Part shown: piece by piece, positions 44,971 through 53,500 of the stretch
Numbering within the stretch: the first letter of the stretch is position 1
How the letters are laid out: each line of letters opens with the position of its first letter
Assembly: GCA_035946735.1 (NCBI GenBank)
Contig: DASYYZ010000182.1
Location: 1-64,000 of the forward strand
Origin: Gp13-AA77 sp035946735
Lineage (GTDB): Bacteria > Acidobacteriota > Terriglobia > UBA7540
DNA length: 64,000 bases
Reading direction: 5' to 3'
Notes under the pieces: model-generated
Database searches by the model: none
What the model saw: the letters and a program-made list of their open reading frames with translations, nothing else
What the model was told of the DNA's origin: nothing
Made by a program: the position numbers and the translations under genes

Positions 44971-45645
44971 CTACAGGACGCCGTATTTCGTGTACACCTC
45001 GCGAAGCGACTTGCCTTCCAGAAGTTCCTTACGGGAAAGGTCTTCCTTATGCACCTTTTCCTGAGCCTGTATCAAGACAGCTTGTTCAACCTCATCGGGC
45101 ACGACCACGATCCCGTCAAAGTCAGCGAAGATCAGATTGCCAGGCTTCACGAGTACCTCGCCGCAACGGATGGGGACATCGTACGCCATCACTAATCCGC
45201 GTCCCATGGAATCGAGGGGCCGTATTCCGCTGTAGTACACCGGGAATCCCATTTCGATGATCCGGTTGCAGTCGCGGATCTGGCTGTCGCATACGCATCC
45301 TACTGCGCCGTTTCTCTTGGCGACGTTGCTCATCAGCTCTCCCCAGGGCGCATTGGTGCCGGCGTAGTCGGTTGAATGCACAACCACGTCGCCGGGCCTC
45401 AGGGAGTCCAGCGCGTCGATCTCGAGACCGTAAGGGTCATCCTCCCGAACGTAGTCGGCCTCCATCCAACGGATGGTTCGGGCGCGGCCGGCGAAACCGC
45501 AGTTCTTGCGATCGGGCAGCAAGGGACGCAAGCGGTGGTGCATGGCCTGGTGGCGATAACCCAGGCTATCCAGGACGTCGCACACCGGCGCGACGTACAG
45601 ATTTTCTCGGATGAGCTTCGCGATCTCCGCATCGCTACAAGACAT
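44971..45645 (-). CDS. RraA-family protein, probable metal-dependent 2-oxo-acid aldolase
   Basis: A 224-residue RraA/HMG-aldolase-like protein. The conserved blocks are GELMSNVAKRNG (102-113) and DSQIRDCNRI (120-129), where R124 and D125 occupy the substrate- and metal-binding RD pair of 4-hydroxy-4-methyl-2-oxoglutarate aldolases, followed by FADFDGIVVVPDEVE. RraA itself lacks aldolase activity and binds RNase E, but proteins in sugar-acid loci often are pyruvate aldolases or dehydratases. Next to a dehydratase and lactonase it may split a 2-keto-3-deoxy sugar acid. ATG 45645 has GAGAGG 5 nt upstream. The function is inferred from context. Confidence 0.75.
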   Translation of the reverse strand: MSCSDAEIAKLIRENLYVAPVCDVLDSLGYRHQAMHHRLRPLLPDRKNCGFAGRARTIRWMEADYVREDDPYGLEIDALDSLRPGDVVVHSTDYAGTNAPWGELMSNVAKRNGAVGCVCDSQIRDCNRIIEMGFPVYYSGIRPLDSMGRGLVMAYDVPIRCGEVLVKPGNLIFADFDGIVVVPDEVEQAVLIQAQEKVHKEDLSRKELLEGKSLREVYTKYGVL

Positions 45646-45739
45646 AAGAGCCTCTCCCTGCGTGGCTTTTCGACCGGCCGCCACGGGGTGCGAGTCGGCG
45701 ATAACCTAAAAGTCGGTAAACAGCTCGACTGCACAAATC

Positions 45740-45758
45740 AAAAAGTGTGCAACTTTTT
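45740..45758. promoter_or_regulatory. Perfect palindrome upstream of the RraA-like gene
   Basis: AAAAAGT and ACTTTTT flank GTGCA, 95 bp before the RraA ATG. It differs from the GTTCAA operator, so it could be another regulator site; a terminator for rightward transcription is possible because of the T5 arm but the stem is AT-rich and weak. Confidence 0.4.
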
Positions 45759-45949
45759 CACAAATGCGTTCAGAAGAACACAAACAGGCCAATTTTGACC
45801 GAAGAATTCGCGTTCAGAAATCAACAAAGTCAGCGAGTCCGCCGAATCCCCTTCCTGTGGCTTTGTGAAAGCAACCCCGCCCGGCAAACCTCCTGCGGTA
45901 AGCATTCAGGAAACCACAGAAAACGAAATACTCGCCCATTTCAGAAGCC

Positions 45950-46025
45950 ACAGCCGCGAGGAATCTCGCTCTGAAACTAACGGAACTACGAGATTTCTCG
46001 TCGCCCGCGGCTCCTCGAAATGACA
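45950..46025. repeat. Intergenic repeat-like element
   Basis: The stretch holds ACGAGA-TT-TCTCGT (45988-46001), a perfect palindrome, followed by a GC-rich tract ending CTCCTCGAAATGACA. From memory, elements with this ending recur in many acidobacterial genomes; only one copy is visible in this window, so its repeat nature is not shown here. Confidence 0.4.
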
Positions 46026-46051
46026 CCTTGGATAGGTTTTTCAACAAACTG

Positions 46052-46822
46052 TCAAGCGGGAGGCAGCCCAAATCCAAATCCGCCACTCACAGCGACGGCC
46101 GAACCTGTCATGAACGATGCGTCCTCGCTGGCCAGGAACACCGCCAGGCGACCAACCTCTTCAGGCCGCCCTATCCGTCCGAGCGCGTGAAGTTTGCCGG
46201 CTGCCGCGCGGGCCTCCGCAGGATTCGGCTGCGCCTCAAAGTATTCCCAGGCAAGCCCCGCATCGATGTATCCCGGAGAAATGCAATTGACCCGAATCCC
46301 TTCCCTGCCGTGATCAATTGCCATGGCCTTGGTCAATGCAATAATCGCGCCTTTGGTGGCACAATATCCTGCACACATGGGCTCAACAAAAAATCCGTTT
46401 ACCGAGGCCATGTTGATGATGCTGCCCTTCGTATTCCTCAAATGGGGCAGGAAAAACTTCGAACAGAGAAACACCCCTCCCAGATTGATGGCGATTTCAC
46501 GGTTCCACTCCTCCACCGTTGTGTCCTCAACGGTTTTGTTGACCTGGATCGCGGCATTGTTGAAAAGCACATCAATCCGCGCGAAGGAATGGAGTGTTTG
46601 CTCAACCAGAGACTGCACTGACTCCGCCACCGCCACGTCCGTCTCGACAGCGATTGCCACACCTCCCGCGGTTTCAATCTGCTTGACGGTCTCCTGCGCG
46701 CCAGCCAGCCCGATGTCTGCAACGACGACCTGGGCGCCTTCCCGGGCAAACTCCTTGGCGCTGGCACGACCGATGCCGGAGGCGGCTCCAGTAATGACGA
46801 CCACTCGACCTTCAAGTTTCAT
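46052..46822 (-). CDS. Short-chain dehydrogenase/reductase, probable sugar 1-dehydrogenase
   Basis: A 256-residue classical SDR: NAD(P) site TGAASGIGRA (11-20), NNAA at about 89, the catalytic Ser in INMASVNGFF, the Tyr and Lys in GYCATKGA (Y-x3-K), and NCISPGYIDAG. VVVADIG has an Asp at the end of strand 2, which favours NAD. In a cluster with a lactonase, a dehydratase and an aldolase it would oxidise an aldose to its lactone (as L-rhamnose or L-fucose dehydrogenases do). ATG 46822 has GAGG 6 nt upstream. It is 191 bp from the dehydratase gene, with hairpin repeats between them. Confidence 0.85.
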   Translation of the reverse strand: MKLEGRVVVITGAASGIGRASAKEFAREGAQVVVADIGLAGAQETVKQIETAGGVAIAVETDVAVAESVQSLVEQTLHSFARIDVLFNNAAIQVNKTVEDTTVEEWNREIAINLGGVFLCSKFFLPHLRNTKGSIINMASVNGFFVEPMCAGYCATKGAIIALTKAMAIDHGREGIRVNCISPGYIDAGLAWEYFEAQPNPAEARAAAGKLHALGRIGRPEEVGRLAVFLASEDASFMTGSAVAVSGGFGFGLPPA

Positions 46823-46847
46823 GCTGTACCTCGTCCTCGCGAAAAAG

Positions 46848-46903
46848 GGCGGGGCTTCAGCCCCGCCGGAAAACATCGTCAGTTGAAAGGGGCTTTAGCC
46901 CCT
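46848..46903. repeat. Two short GC-rich hairpins in tandem
   Basis: GGCGGGGCT-TC-AGCCCCGCC (46848-46867) and AGGGGCT-TT-AGCCCCT (46888-46903) are perfect inverted repeats with the shared core GGGGCT/AGCCCC. They occupy the gap between the SDR and dehydratase genes and may lower read-through or stabilise the upstream transcript. Confidence 0.6.
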
Positions 46904-47013
46904 GATCGGAGCATGGCTTCAGGGCCCAAAGGCCTCATCTGGTTGACGAGCGGATCGGCGGAGCTGAAGCCCGGCCCTTGCGCCGCGCCTTTTGGTTGCA
47001 GCGGAGCCGCGCG

Positions 47014-48138
47014 TTACGCCCCCGTGCGAACTGCGTATTTGTCCACGGTCTCCGGGTTGATTTCGATCCCCAATCCCGGCTTCGTTGGAACCGCCACCCG
47101 ACCTTGCACAACTTTGAAAGGCTCCGCCAGGAGTTCGCGGCGGAGCGCCGAGTCGGTCACCGAAAACTCCAGGAAGGCAGAATTCGGAATTGCCGCAATC
47201 AGATGCAAACAGGCGGCCACCAGAACGCCGGTTCGAAAGGCGTGCGGAACACACAGGCGGTTGGCCTCGTGGGCCATGTAGGCGATTCGCTTTGCTTCCG
47301 AAAGGCCACCCACTCTGGAAATATCGGGCTGGATCACGTCAAGGTGAGCCTCCCAGATCAGCCGCCGAAACGTCCAGCGGCCCACATCCTGTTCTCCGGC
47401 GGCAATCCGCAGCGAGGTGGAATCCGAGAGGCGCCGATAGTCCTCAATCGCCTCCGGCGGAAAGGGTTCCTCCATCCAATAAATGCCGAGGCTTTCGAAT
47501 TGCTTGGCCGCTTGCATGGCCATCTTTAAGGAGTATCCGTGGCCGATGTCGATCATCACCTCAATGTCGCGCCCCGCCGTTTCCTTTGCCGCGACCGCGA
47601 GCTCAATATCCCTCCGCACATCTTTGCCCAAGGGTCCGTAGCCAAGCTTCACGGCCGTGAAACCCTGCTCGACATAGCGGCTCACCATTTCGCGAACTTC
47701 CGGGGCCGTCTCCGGCATCAACATGCTGGCGTAAGCGCGGACGTCCGGGCAAAAACTGCCTCCCAGCAGCTTGTGAACGGGCTTGCCGACGGCCTTGCCC
47801 AGGATGTCCCACAAGGCCATGTCCACGCCGCTCATGGCGTGCATGACCACTCCCAGGCGGCCGTAATAGTTCGTCTTGCGATACATCAGCTCCCAGATCT
47901 GCTCGATGTCGAAGGGGTCCATCCCGATCAGGATTTCTCGCAGGCCATAACAAGTGCCATGCGACATTTCGGCGTCGATCACCGCCTTGCCGACTTCCGG
48001 GGAAGTATCAACCTCGCCGTAACCGACGATGCCCTCGTCCGTTTCGATGCGGACGAGCAAATCGTCCTGAGTTCCGTCGGCCACCGCTCGCCGCTCGGGG
48101 AGGCGTAGGACAATTCCTTCCACATTGGTAATTTTCAT
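47014..48138 (-). CDS. Enolase-superfamily (mandelate racemase/MLE) sugar-acid dehydratase
   Basis: A 374-residue enolase-superfamily protein. The metal ligands are D197 (MIDIGHGY), E223 or E224 (WMEEPF) and E249 (AGEQ); the base pair on the other face is D272 and H299 (QPDISRVGG, VPHAFRTG). On strand 2 only one Lys, K164 (TAVKLGYG), is present, with Gly166 in the place of the second Lys of KxK, which occurs in some acid-sugar dehydratases. Next to an SDR and a lactonase it would dehydrate an aldonate to a 2-keto-3-deoxy acid. The exact sugar is not shown; L-rhamnonate or L-fuconate fit the GH106 neighbour. GAGG is 10 nt before the ATG. Confidence 0.8.
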   Translation of the reverse strand: MKITNVEGIVLRLPERRAVADGTQDDLLVRIETDEGIVGYGEVDTSPEVGKAVIDAEMSHGTCYGLREILIGMDPFDIEQIWELMYRKTNYYGRLGVVMHAMSGVDMALWDILGKAVGKPVHKLLGGSFCPDVRAYASMLMPETAPEVREMVSRYVEQGFTAVKLGYGPLGKDVRRDIELAVAAKETAGRDIEVMIDIGHGYSLKMAMQAAKQFESLGIYWMEEPFPPEAIEDYRRLSDSTSLRIAAGEQDVGRWTFRRLIWEAHLDVIQPDISRVGGLSEAKRIAYMAHEANRLCVPHAFRTGVLVAACLHLIAAIPNSAFLEFSVTDSALRRELLAEPFKVVQGRVAVPTKPGLGIEINPETVDKYAVRTGA

Positions 48139-48302
48139 GAAACGTCAACCTCGAGAGCGCCTGGCGTTTGCGCCGCACTCACAAATCGCGTCTGGCGAGC
48201 ACGCCTGGCGGTAGAAAGGCCCATCTCCGCGGAAATGCTTAGAGCAAGCTATTTCGCGCATTTTCATAGGCAGTGACGCCGTAACGCCCGCCGCTGTTTC
48301 CA

Positions 48303-49202
48303 TTACGTCAGTCTGATATCGGCTCTGTAGTCCAGTTTGCCTTGGATCCCGAGATTCACGCAGTAAAGCTGGCCGCCAAAATTTCCGGAGACGGCGTCGT
48401 ACCACTTAGGCATCACCGGCGAGGGCCAGGTCTTACTGGCCGACGTCACAAAAACATCATTTAAGTCGCTCCCGCCGAAAGCCACCGAAGAAATCTGCTT
48501 AGCTGGAAAGCTGATTCGGCGCTCCACTTTGCCTTCCGGGTCGTAGCGGACCAGGGAACTCCCATACCACTGGGCCGACCACAGGAACCCTTCGGCGTCG
48601 ACGGTAAGGCCATCCGGTAATCCTTCGTCTTCCGGAACCTGAACTATCGCATGGCGGTTGCGCAGGTCACCCGTGCGCCGATCATAGTCGTATGCGTAGA
48701 TCGTCCGGGCCACGGAGTCAGTGAAATACAGAATCGTCTCATCGGGGGAAAAAGCCAAACCGTTGGGCAGATGGAAGCCCTCGTCCGCCACATGCACCGA
48801 CCCGTCTCTATCGACGCGAATGAGTTTGCCCAATTCATATTCCCGGTTCGGATCATAAAAGTTGGACCCAGCGAAGAAGCGACCTTCCGGGTCGGCAGTG
48901 GCATCATTCATCTGGCACTTGGAGTTCGCCACCTGATCGGCGATCAGTCTCAGGCCGTCGGCCCCATCCCACAGCCAGATCCCGCGGCTGTTGGCAATGA
49001 CAAAGCCACCGGTTCGATTCTGACAGTAGCCGGATATCTCCAGCCCTTGCTTGACAATTTCGTGCTTGTCCGACGCCTGATGATAGCGATAAAACCTCTG
49101 GCCCTCGATGTCGGTCCAATAAAGGCATCCGGAATCGGCATCCCACACCGGGCCTTCGCCGCATAGGTCACCGTAGTCCGCTACCACCCTAACTTGATTC
49201 AT
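48303..49202 (-). CDS. SMP-30/gluconolactonase-family lactonase
   Basis: A 299-residue six-bladed beta-propeller. The metal ligands are E16 (GEGPVW), N99 (KCQMNDATADPEGRFF), the Asn in LPNGLAFSPD near 146 and the Asp in LPDGLTVDAEG near 196. Family members open sugar lactones to aldonic acids with Ca or Zn. No signal peptide, so it acts in the cytosol. ATG 49202 has GAGG 7 nt upstream. It is divergent from iclR over 203 bp that carry an operator, so it and the following minus-strand genes are likely IclR-controlled. Confidence 0.85.
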   Translation of the reverse strand: MNQVRVVADYGDLCGEGPVWDADSGCLYWTDIEGQRFYRYHQASDKHEIVKQGLEISGYCQNRTGGFVIANSRGIWLWDGADGLRLIADQVANSKCQMNDATADPEGRFFAGSNFYDPNREYELGKLIRVDRDGSVHVADEGFHLPNGLAFSPDETILYFTDSVARTIYAYDYDRRTGDLRNRHAIVQVPEDEGLPDGLTVDAEGFLWSAQWYGSSLVRYDPEGKVERRISFPAKQISSVAFGGSDLNDVFVTSASKTWPSPVMPKWYDAVSGNFGGQLYCVNLGIQGKLDYRADIRLT

Positions 49203-49368
49203 TTCTTGTCCTCTCGTGGCAATTGCCTTCCTCCAAACGAGTGATTGAGACCATTGTGAGCCCGGCTGGAGCTGCCCCTAACGCGTGACATGAACCGGCC
49301 GGCAAGTGTAGAATCTGCTTTGAATTTGCCTGGCTGTCAAGGACGTTTCTTTCACGAGTTGAATCGGC

Positions 49369-49384
49369 GTTCAATGGGTTGAAC
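49369..49384. promoter_or_regulatory. Candidate IclR operator, site 2, with flanking half-sites
   Basis: GTTCAA-N4-TTGAAC is a perfect palindrome, 21 bp before the iclR GTG and 167 bp before the lactonase ATG. Additional half-sites, GTTGAA at 49358 and TTTCAA at 49388, make a row of four alternating half-sites, suited to a tetramer and to autoregulation. Confidence 0.7.
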
Positions 49385-49405
49385 ACTTTCAATTAAGAGT
49401 CGAAT

Positions 49406-50182
49406 GTGGTTAACCAAAAGGGCTATTTGCTGCCGTGCGCTGATCGTGTGATCAGCATTCTTGAGTTTCTGGCTCAGACCAAGAGAGGCTTTTCCGTCTC
49501 CGAGATCAGCCGGAATCTCGCGCTTCCTAAGAGTTCGACCTTTCTGATTTTGGCTACATTGGTGAGCCGGGGATACCTGCAAAAGAACGTCAGGACGGGC
49601 AAATATTACTTCGGCGTCGGCCTGGTAAAGCTCAGTCGGAAGGTACTGGACAATCTGGACTTGCGCGACATCGCTAAACCGTTCCTCCACTCGCTGATGA
49701 AGAAAACCGGCCTTACGGTCCACCTCGCCGTCCTGGCAGACCATGAGGCGGTTCTGATTGATCGTGCCTGCCCCCGCGGCCTGAGTGTCGGCGCCGACTG
49801 GATTGGACGCACCCTTGACATTAATTGCACCGGAGTTGGCAAGGCTCTGGTAGCTTTCCTTTCCGAGGACCAGTTTAACCAGTTGACCAGGGCGAAGAGT
49901 TTTGCCAGACACAATGAGAATACTATCGTGACTTTTCGAGGCCTGAAACGCGAGCTCGCACGGGTCAGAGAACTGGGTTATGCGCTCGACGATGAAGAGG
50001 ACGAGATTGGCCTGCGGTGCATTGGGACTCCCATTTTTGATGCTGAACATGGGACGGTCGGAGCCGTCAGCGTTGCCGGCACCACGGAAGACATTCCCCT
50101 CGAACGTGTCCAGAATCTGGCTTGCACGCTGAAAGAAACCGCCACGGAAATATCCCTGCGCTTTCAATCCGCACGCGTATAA
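49406..50182 (+). CDS. IclR-family transcriptional regulator
   Basis: A 258-residue IclR protein: winged HTH at 10-75 (ADRVISILEFLAQTKRGFSVSEIS, PKSSTFLILATLVSRGYLQ) and the C-terminal ligand domain from about 85 (TGLTVHLAVLADHEAVLI, GRTLDINCTGVGKALVAFL, RELGYALDDEEDEIGLRCIG, GAVSVAGTTEDIP). IclR regulators bind short palindromes as dimers or tetramers and answer to a small acid or sugar-acid ligand, usually a pathway intermediate. GTG 49406 follows a weak AAGAG. It is divergent from the lactonase and followed by the second receptor. The ligand is probably an aldonate or a 2-keto-3-deoxy acid. Confidence 0.9.
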   Translation: MVNQKGYLLPCADRVISILEFLAQTKRGFSVSEISRNLALPKSSTFLILATLVSRGYLQKNVRTGKYYFGVGLVKLSRKVLDNLDLRDIAKPFLHSLMKKTGLTVHLAVLADHEAVLIDRACPRGLSVGADWIGRTLDINCTGVGKALVAFLSEDQFNQLTRAKSFARHNENTIVTFRGLKRELARVRELGYALDDEEDEIGLRCIGTPIFDAEHGTVGAVSVAGTTEDIPLERVQNLACTLKETATEISLRFQSARV

Positions 50183-50501
50183 AACCCGCCGCCGGCGCAC
50201 CGCCCATCGACCGATTCGATGGGCCGCCAAACCGCTTACAACAAGAGCAGTGCCCGTTTTTGTTCAACTTATTGAACAGCGCGCTCCTTTACGGCTGCAA
50301 TGCCCTTGACGAATTCCGGCGCCAATGTATCCTCAAGGTGTTGATGGGGGAAACTCACTTGCGTGAGTCATCCGTTCCAGAACGACTGCGTGTAAGTCAT
50401 GGCAACGGCGGGTGTTCACCGTCCTGACTCGGCATCTTCGGCGGCCAAAGTCACCGCTGAGCCGTAGTCGTGGGACGAAGCGGAAAAGAAGGAGGTTAAC
50501 T
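50183..50501. other. 319-bp region between iclR and the second receptor
   Basis: No gene is supported. It contains the third GTTCAA-type palindrome (50262-50277) and the strong ribosome site GGAGG 6 nt before the receptor ATG. The promoter itself is not clear. Confidence 0.5.
50262..50277. promoter_or_regulatory. Candidate IclR operator, site 3
   Basis: GTTCAA-N4-TTGAAC, a perfect palindrome identical in both arms to site 2, lies 225 bp before the second receptor ATG and 80 bp after the iclR stop. Confidence 0.7.
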
Positions 50502-53500
50502 ATGACGGCCATAACGGGCAGAAGTCAGAGCGAAGCGATAACCCTTCGCCACCTGACGATTCGACTCCAAATTTCGCTGGCTGCACTCGCTTTTATATTG
50601 GTTTTCGCCCAGGTTGGTTCGGCAAGTATCGCCGGGAGCATTTCTGGGATCGTGAAGGACCCGAGCGGGGCTGTGATCCCGGCGGCCAGCGTGGTCGCAC
50701 TGAATACGCGGACAGGGGTTAGGCAAACCACCACCACCGACTCAGACGGTTTCTACTCCTTCCCCGAGCTGCCGATCGGCGATTACACAATTAGCATCGA
50801 ATCGTCTGGCTTCAGGCCCTACAAGCAAACCGGTCTGGTGATCGACATCAGTACCGCGCTGCGCGTCGATATAACGCTTGAGATTGGCACAGTCTCGCAA
50901 GCGGTGACCGTCTCGAGCACCGCCGTGCATGTGGAGACGACAAGTACCCAGCAAGGGGAGGTGATCACCGGGACCCACATGACGAGCCTTCCGCTGAACG
51001 GTCGCAGCTACACGGATTTGCTTGCGCTTCAACCCGGGGTCGCCCCACTTGCGTCGGGAGAGTACATTACTTACACCAACTCAGCCACTTCGGTTTCCGG
51101 CGGCCTCGACGCGGGAGGGCTTTCCATTAACGGGCAGAGAGAAACAGCTAACGGCTTCACGGTGAATGGAGCTGATGTGAACGAATCCATCTACCAGCAG
51201 ACCAGCGTCGTTCCTAACCTCGACTCGATTGCGGAGTTTCGCATCCTGACGAGCAACTTTGACGCCGAGTATGGGAATTACAGCGGCGGTCAGATTATGG
51301 TGGTTACGAAATCCGGAACCAACCAATTTCACGGGGATGTTTTCGAGTTCCTTCGCAATGACGCTCTGGATTCCCGGAACTTTTTCTCACCCACTCGGGG
51401 TTCGTTCAAACAGAACCAATTCGGCGCTACGGTGGGAGGACCAATCCGGCATGATAAGGCTTTCTTCTTTGTCGACTATCAAGGAACCCGCAATGTTATA
51501 GGTCAGGACACGGGCAACATTCTGGTGCCTTCGGTGGCTGATCGTGCCGGTGACTTGAGCGACGAAGCGACCCACTTGACTGGAAAGGTCGCAGGCGCTT
51601 CTTGGGCGCAGATGCTTTCCCAGGAGTTGGGCTATCCGGTGGCCGCCGCTGAGCCGTATTACACAACGGGATGTAACAGTTCCGCCCAATGTGTCTTCCC
51701 GAATGCGACCATATGCCGGTCCGCTTTCTCGCCTCCGGTGAGCCATCTCTTGCAGTACATCCCGATGCCGAATTCAGGCCCGTACTTTACGACCTCGGCT
51801 TACAGCGAGACCTTGCGAGACGACAAGGGAGGGGTCCGAGTTGACGGGAGTACCCGTTTCGGAATGCTTTCCGCATACTACATGGTGGACGATTATACGT
51901 TGGTAAATCCATACGCCACTTCCAGCCTTCCCGGATTTGCCGACCAGAATGCCGGCCGTGCTCAACTGATCGATCTAAGCGATACGACGTCTTTTGGTGG
52001 TTCGGCGTTGAACGAATTTCGCATGAGTTTCACGCGCAACGCCATCTTCGAAAACGAGCCCCTTCCGGGGCAAGGGACCGGTGTGACGCTGAGCTCGCTG
52101 GGCTTCGTCGAGGGATTCAACACGTTGGGAATCGGCCCCGAGGCGACACAGTACGAAGGAGTCCCCCCGATAGGTCTCAACGAGTTCGGTTTTGGCGTCA
52201 GTGCCAATACCACCAAGCAGTTCGACAACATATTCCAATGGCAAGACAATTACAGCAAGATCATCGGCACGCACACCTTAAAATTTGGCGGAAATTTCCA
52301 CTACGACCAGGCGGGCTTGCTTTGGCCCAACTTGACGAGTAACGGCAATTTTGGTTTTAACGGCAACGAGACAGGAAATGATTTCGCCGACTTCTTGATC
52401 GGGGCCCCGGTATTTTTCGCTCAAGGAGCTCCCAACGGTTTTCCGAATCGTTCCCACTACCTCGGGTTGTACGGTCAGGATAGTTGGCGCGCGAGTCGGA
52501 ATCTCACCGTCAACTACGGTTTACGTTGGGACGTCAGTCAATTCTGGTACAACCCCAGGAATGAAGTGGACGCGATGATTCCCGGCGAGCAATCGGTGGA
52601 CCTTCCCGGAGCTCCCACCGGTTTGCTATTTCCGGGCGACCCGGGGGTTCCCAAAACGGTTGCCCCGACGGGCTATCACAACTTCGGTCCGCGGATTGGG
52701 CTTGCCTACTCACCCGCCGCGAGCGGCGGAATCCTTAAGCTGATAACCGGCGGGCCAGGCAAGAGCAGCATCCGGCTGGGCTACGGATTGTTCTACACCG
52801 CAATCGAAGACCTGAGCGTGCAAGTTCAGACGGACTATCCTTTTGGCTTGTACTACGTCAGTCCCGTTCCCTCGCTTTTCACCACTCCTTACGTCGACCG
52901 CGGCACCGGTCATAGCGAAGGCCAGCGTTTCCCCGTGGTCTTTCCCCCGCCGCCGTCGCCGTCGCACCCCAACAACAACGTCAACTGGGCGCAGTTTATA
53001 CCGATCTCAAGCAATCCCGTCGTATACGGGGGTGATCGGCTTCCTTACAGCGAGGATTACTCTGTCTCGGTACAACGCCAGTTCGGCTCCGATACGCTGG
53101 TCAGCTTAGCGTTTGTCGGCGCGCAAGGACACAGATTGCTCACCGGCCTGGAAGCAAATCCGGGCAATCCAACCCTCTGCCTGAGCGTGAGCCAGCCGAA
53201 TCAAGTAATGCCCGGAACGCCGACCTGCGGGCCCTTCGGGGAAAATGGTGTCTACTACCCCGTCTCTGGAGGGGTCATTAAAGGCACTCGAGGGCCGTTC
53301 GGTCCGCTCTTCGCCAGCAACGCATGGTATGACACGATGGGAAATTCGAATTACAATGCGTTCGAAACCTCGGTACGCCACGCTTCCGGGCGAGCCGAAT
53401 TCCTCGCCAGCTACACGTACAGCAAAGCCATGGACAATGCCTCGGGGCTGGGAGACCAGGTCTACCCGTTCAATTACAAGCTCACCAAGGCGCTTTCCGC

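Larger units (their letters stand above)
45646..46051. other. 406-bp intergenic stretch with palindromes and a repeat-like element
   Basis: No gene is supported. It contains a perfect inverted repeat near the RraA start (45740-45758) and a GC-rich element around 45950-46025 that resembles intergenic repeats scattered through acidobacterial genomes. A minus-strand frame across it (SFRGAAGDEKSRSS) is the kind of spurious protein such repeats generate. Confidence 0.5.

Noticed and set aside
45814..46086. Minus-strand frame giving SFRGAAGDEKSRSS
   Set aside because: It translates a repeat-like intergenic element and is not a plausible protein.
49352..50230. Open frame of 292 codons on the minus strand
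   Set aside because: It is antisense to the iclR gene, whose HTH and ligand domain are unmistakable.
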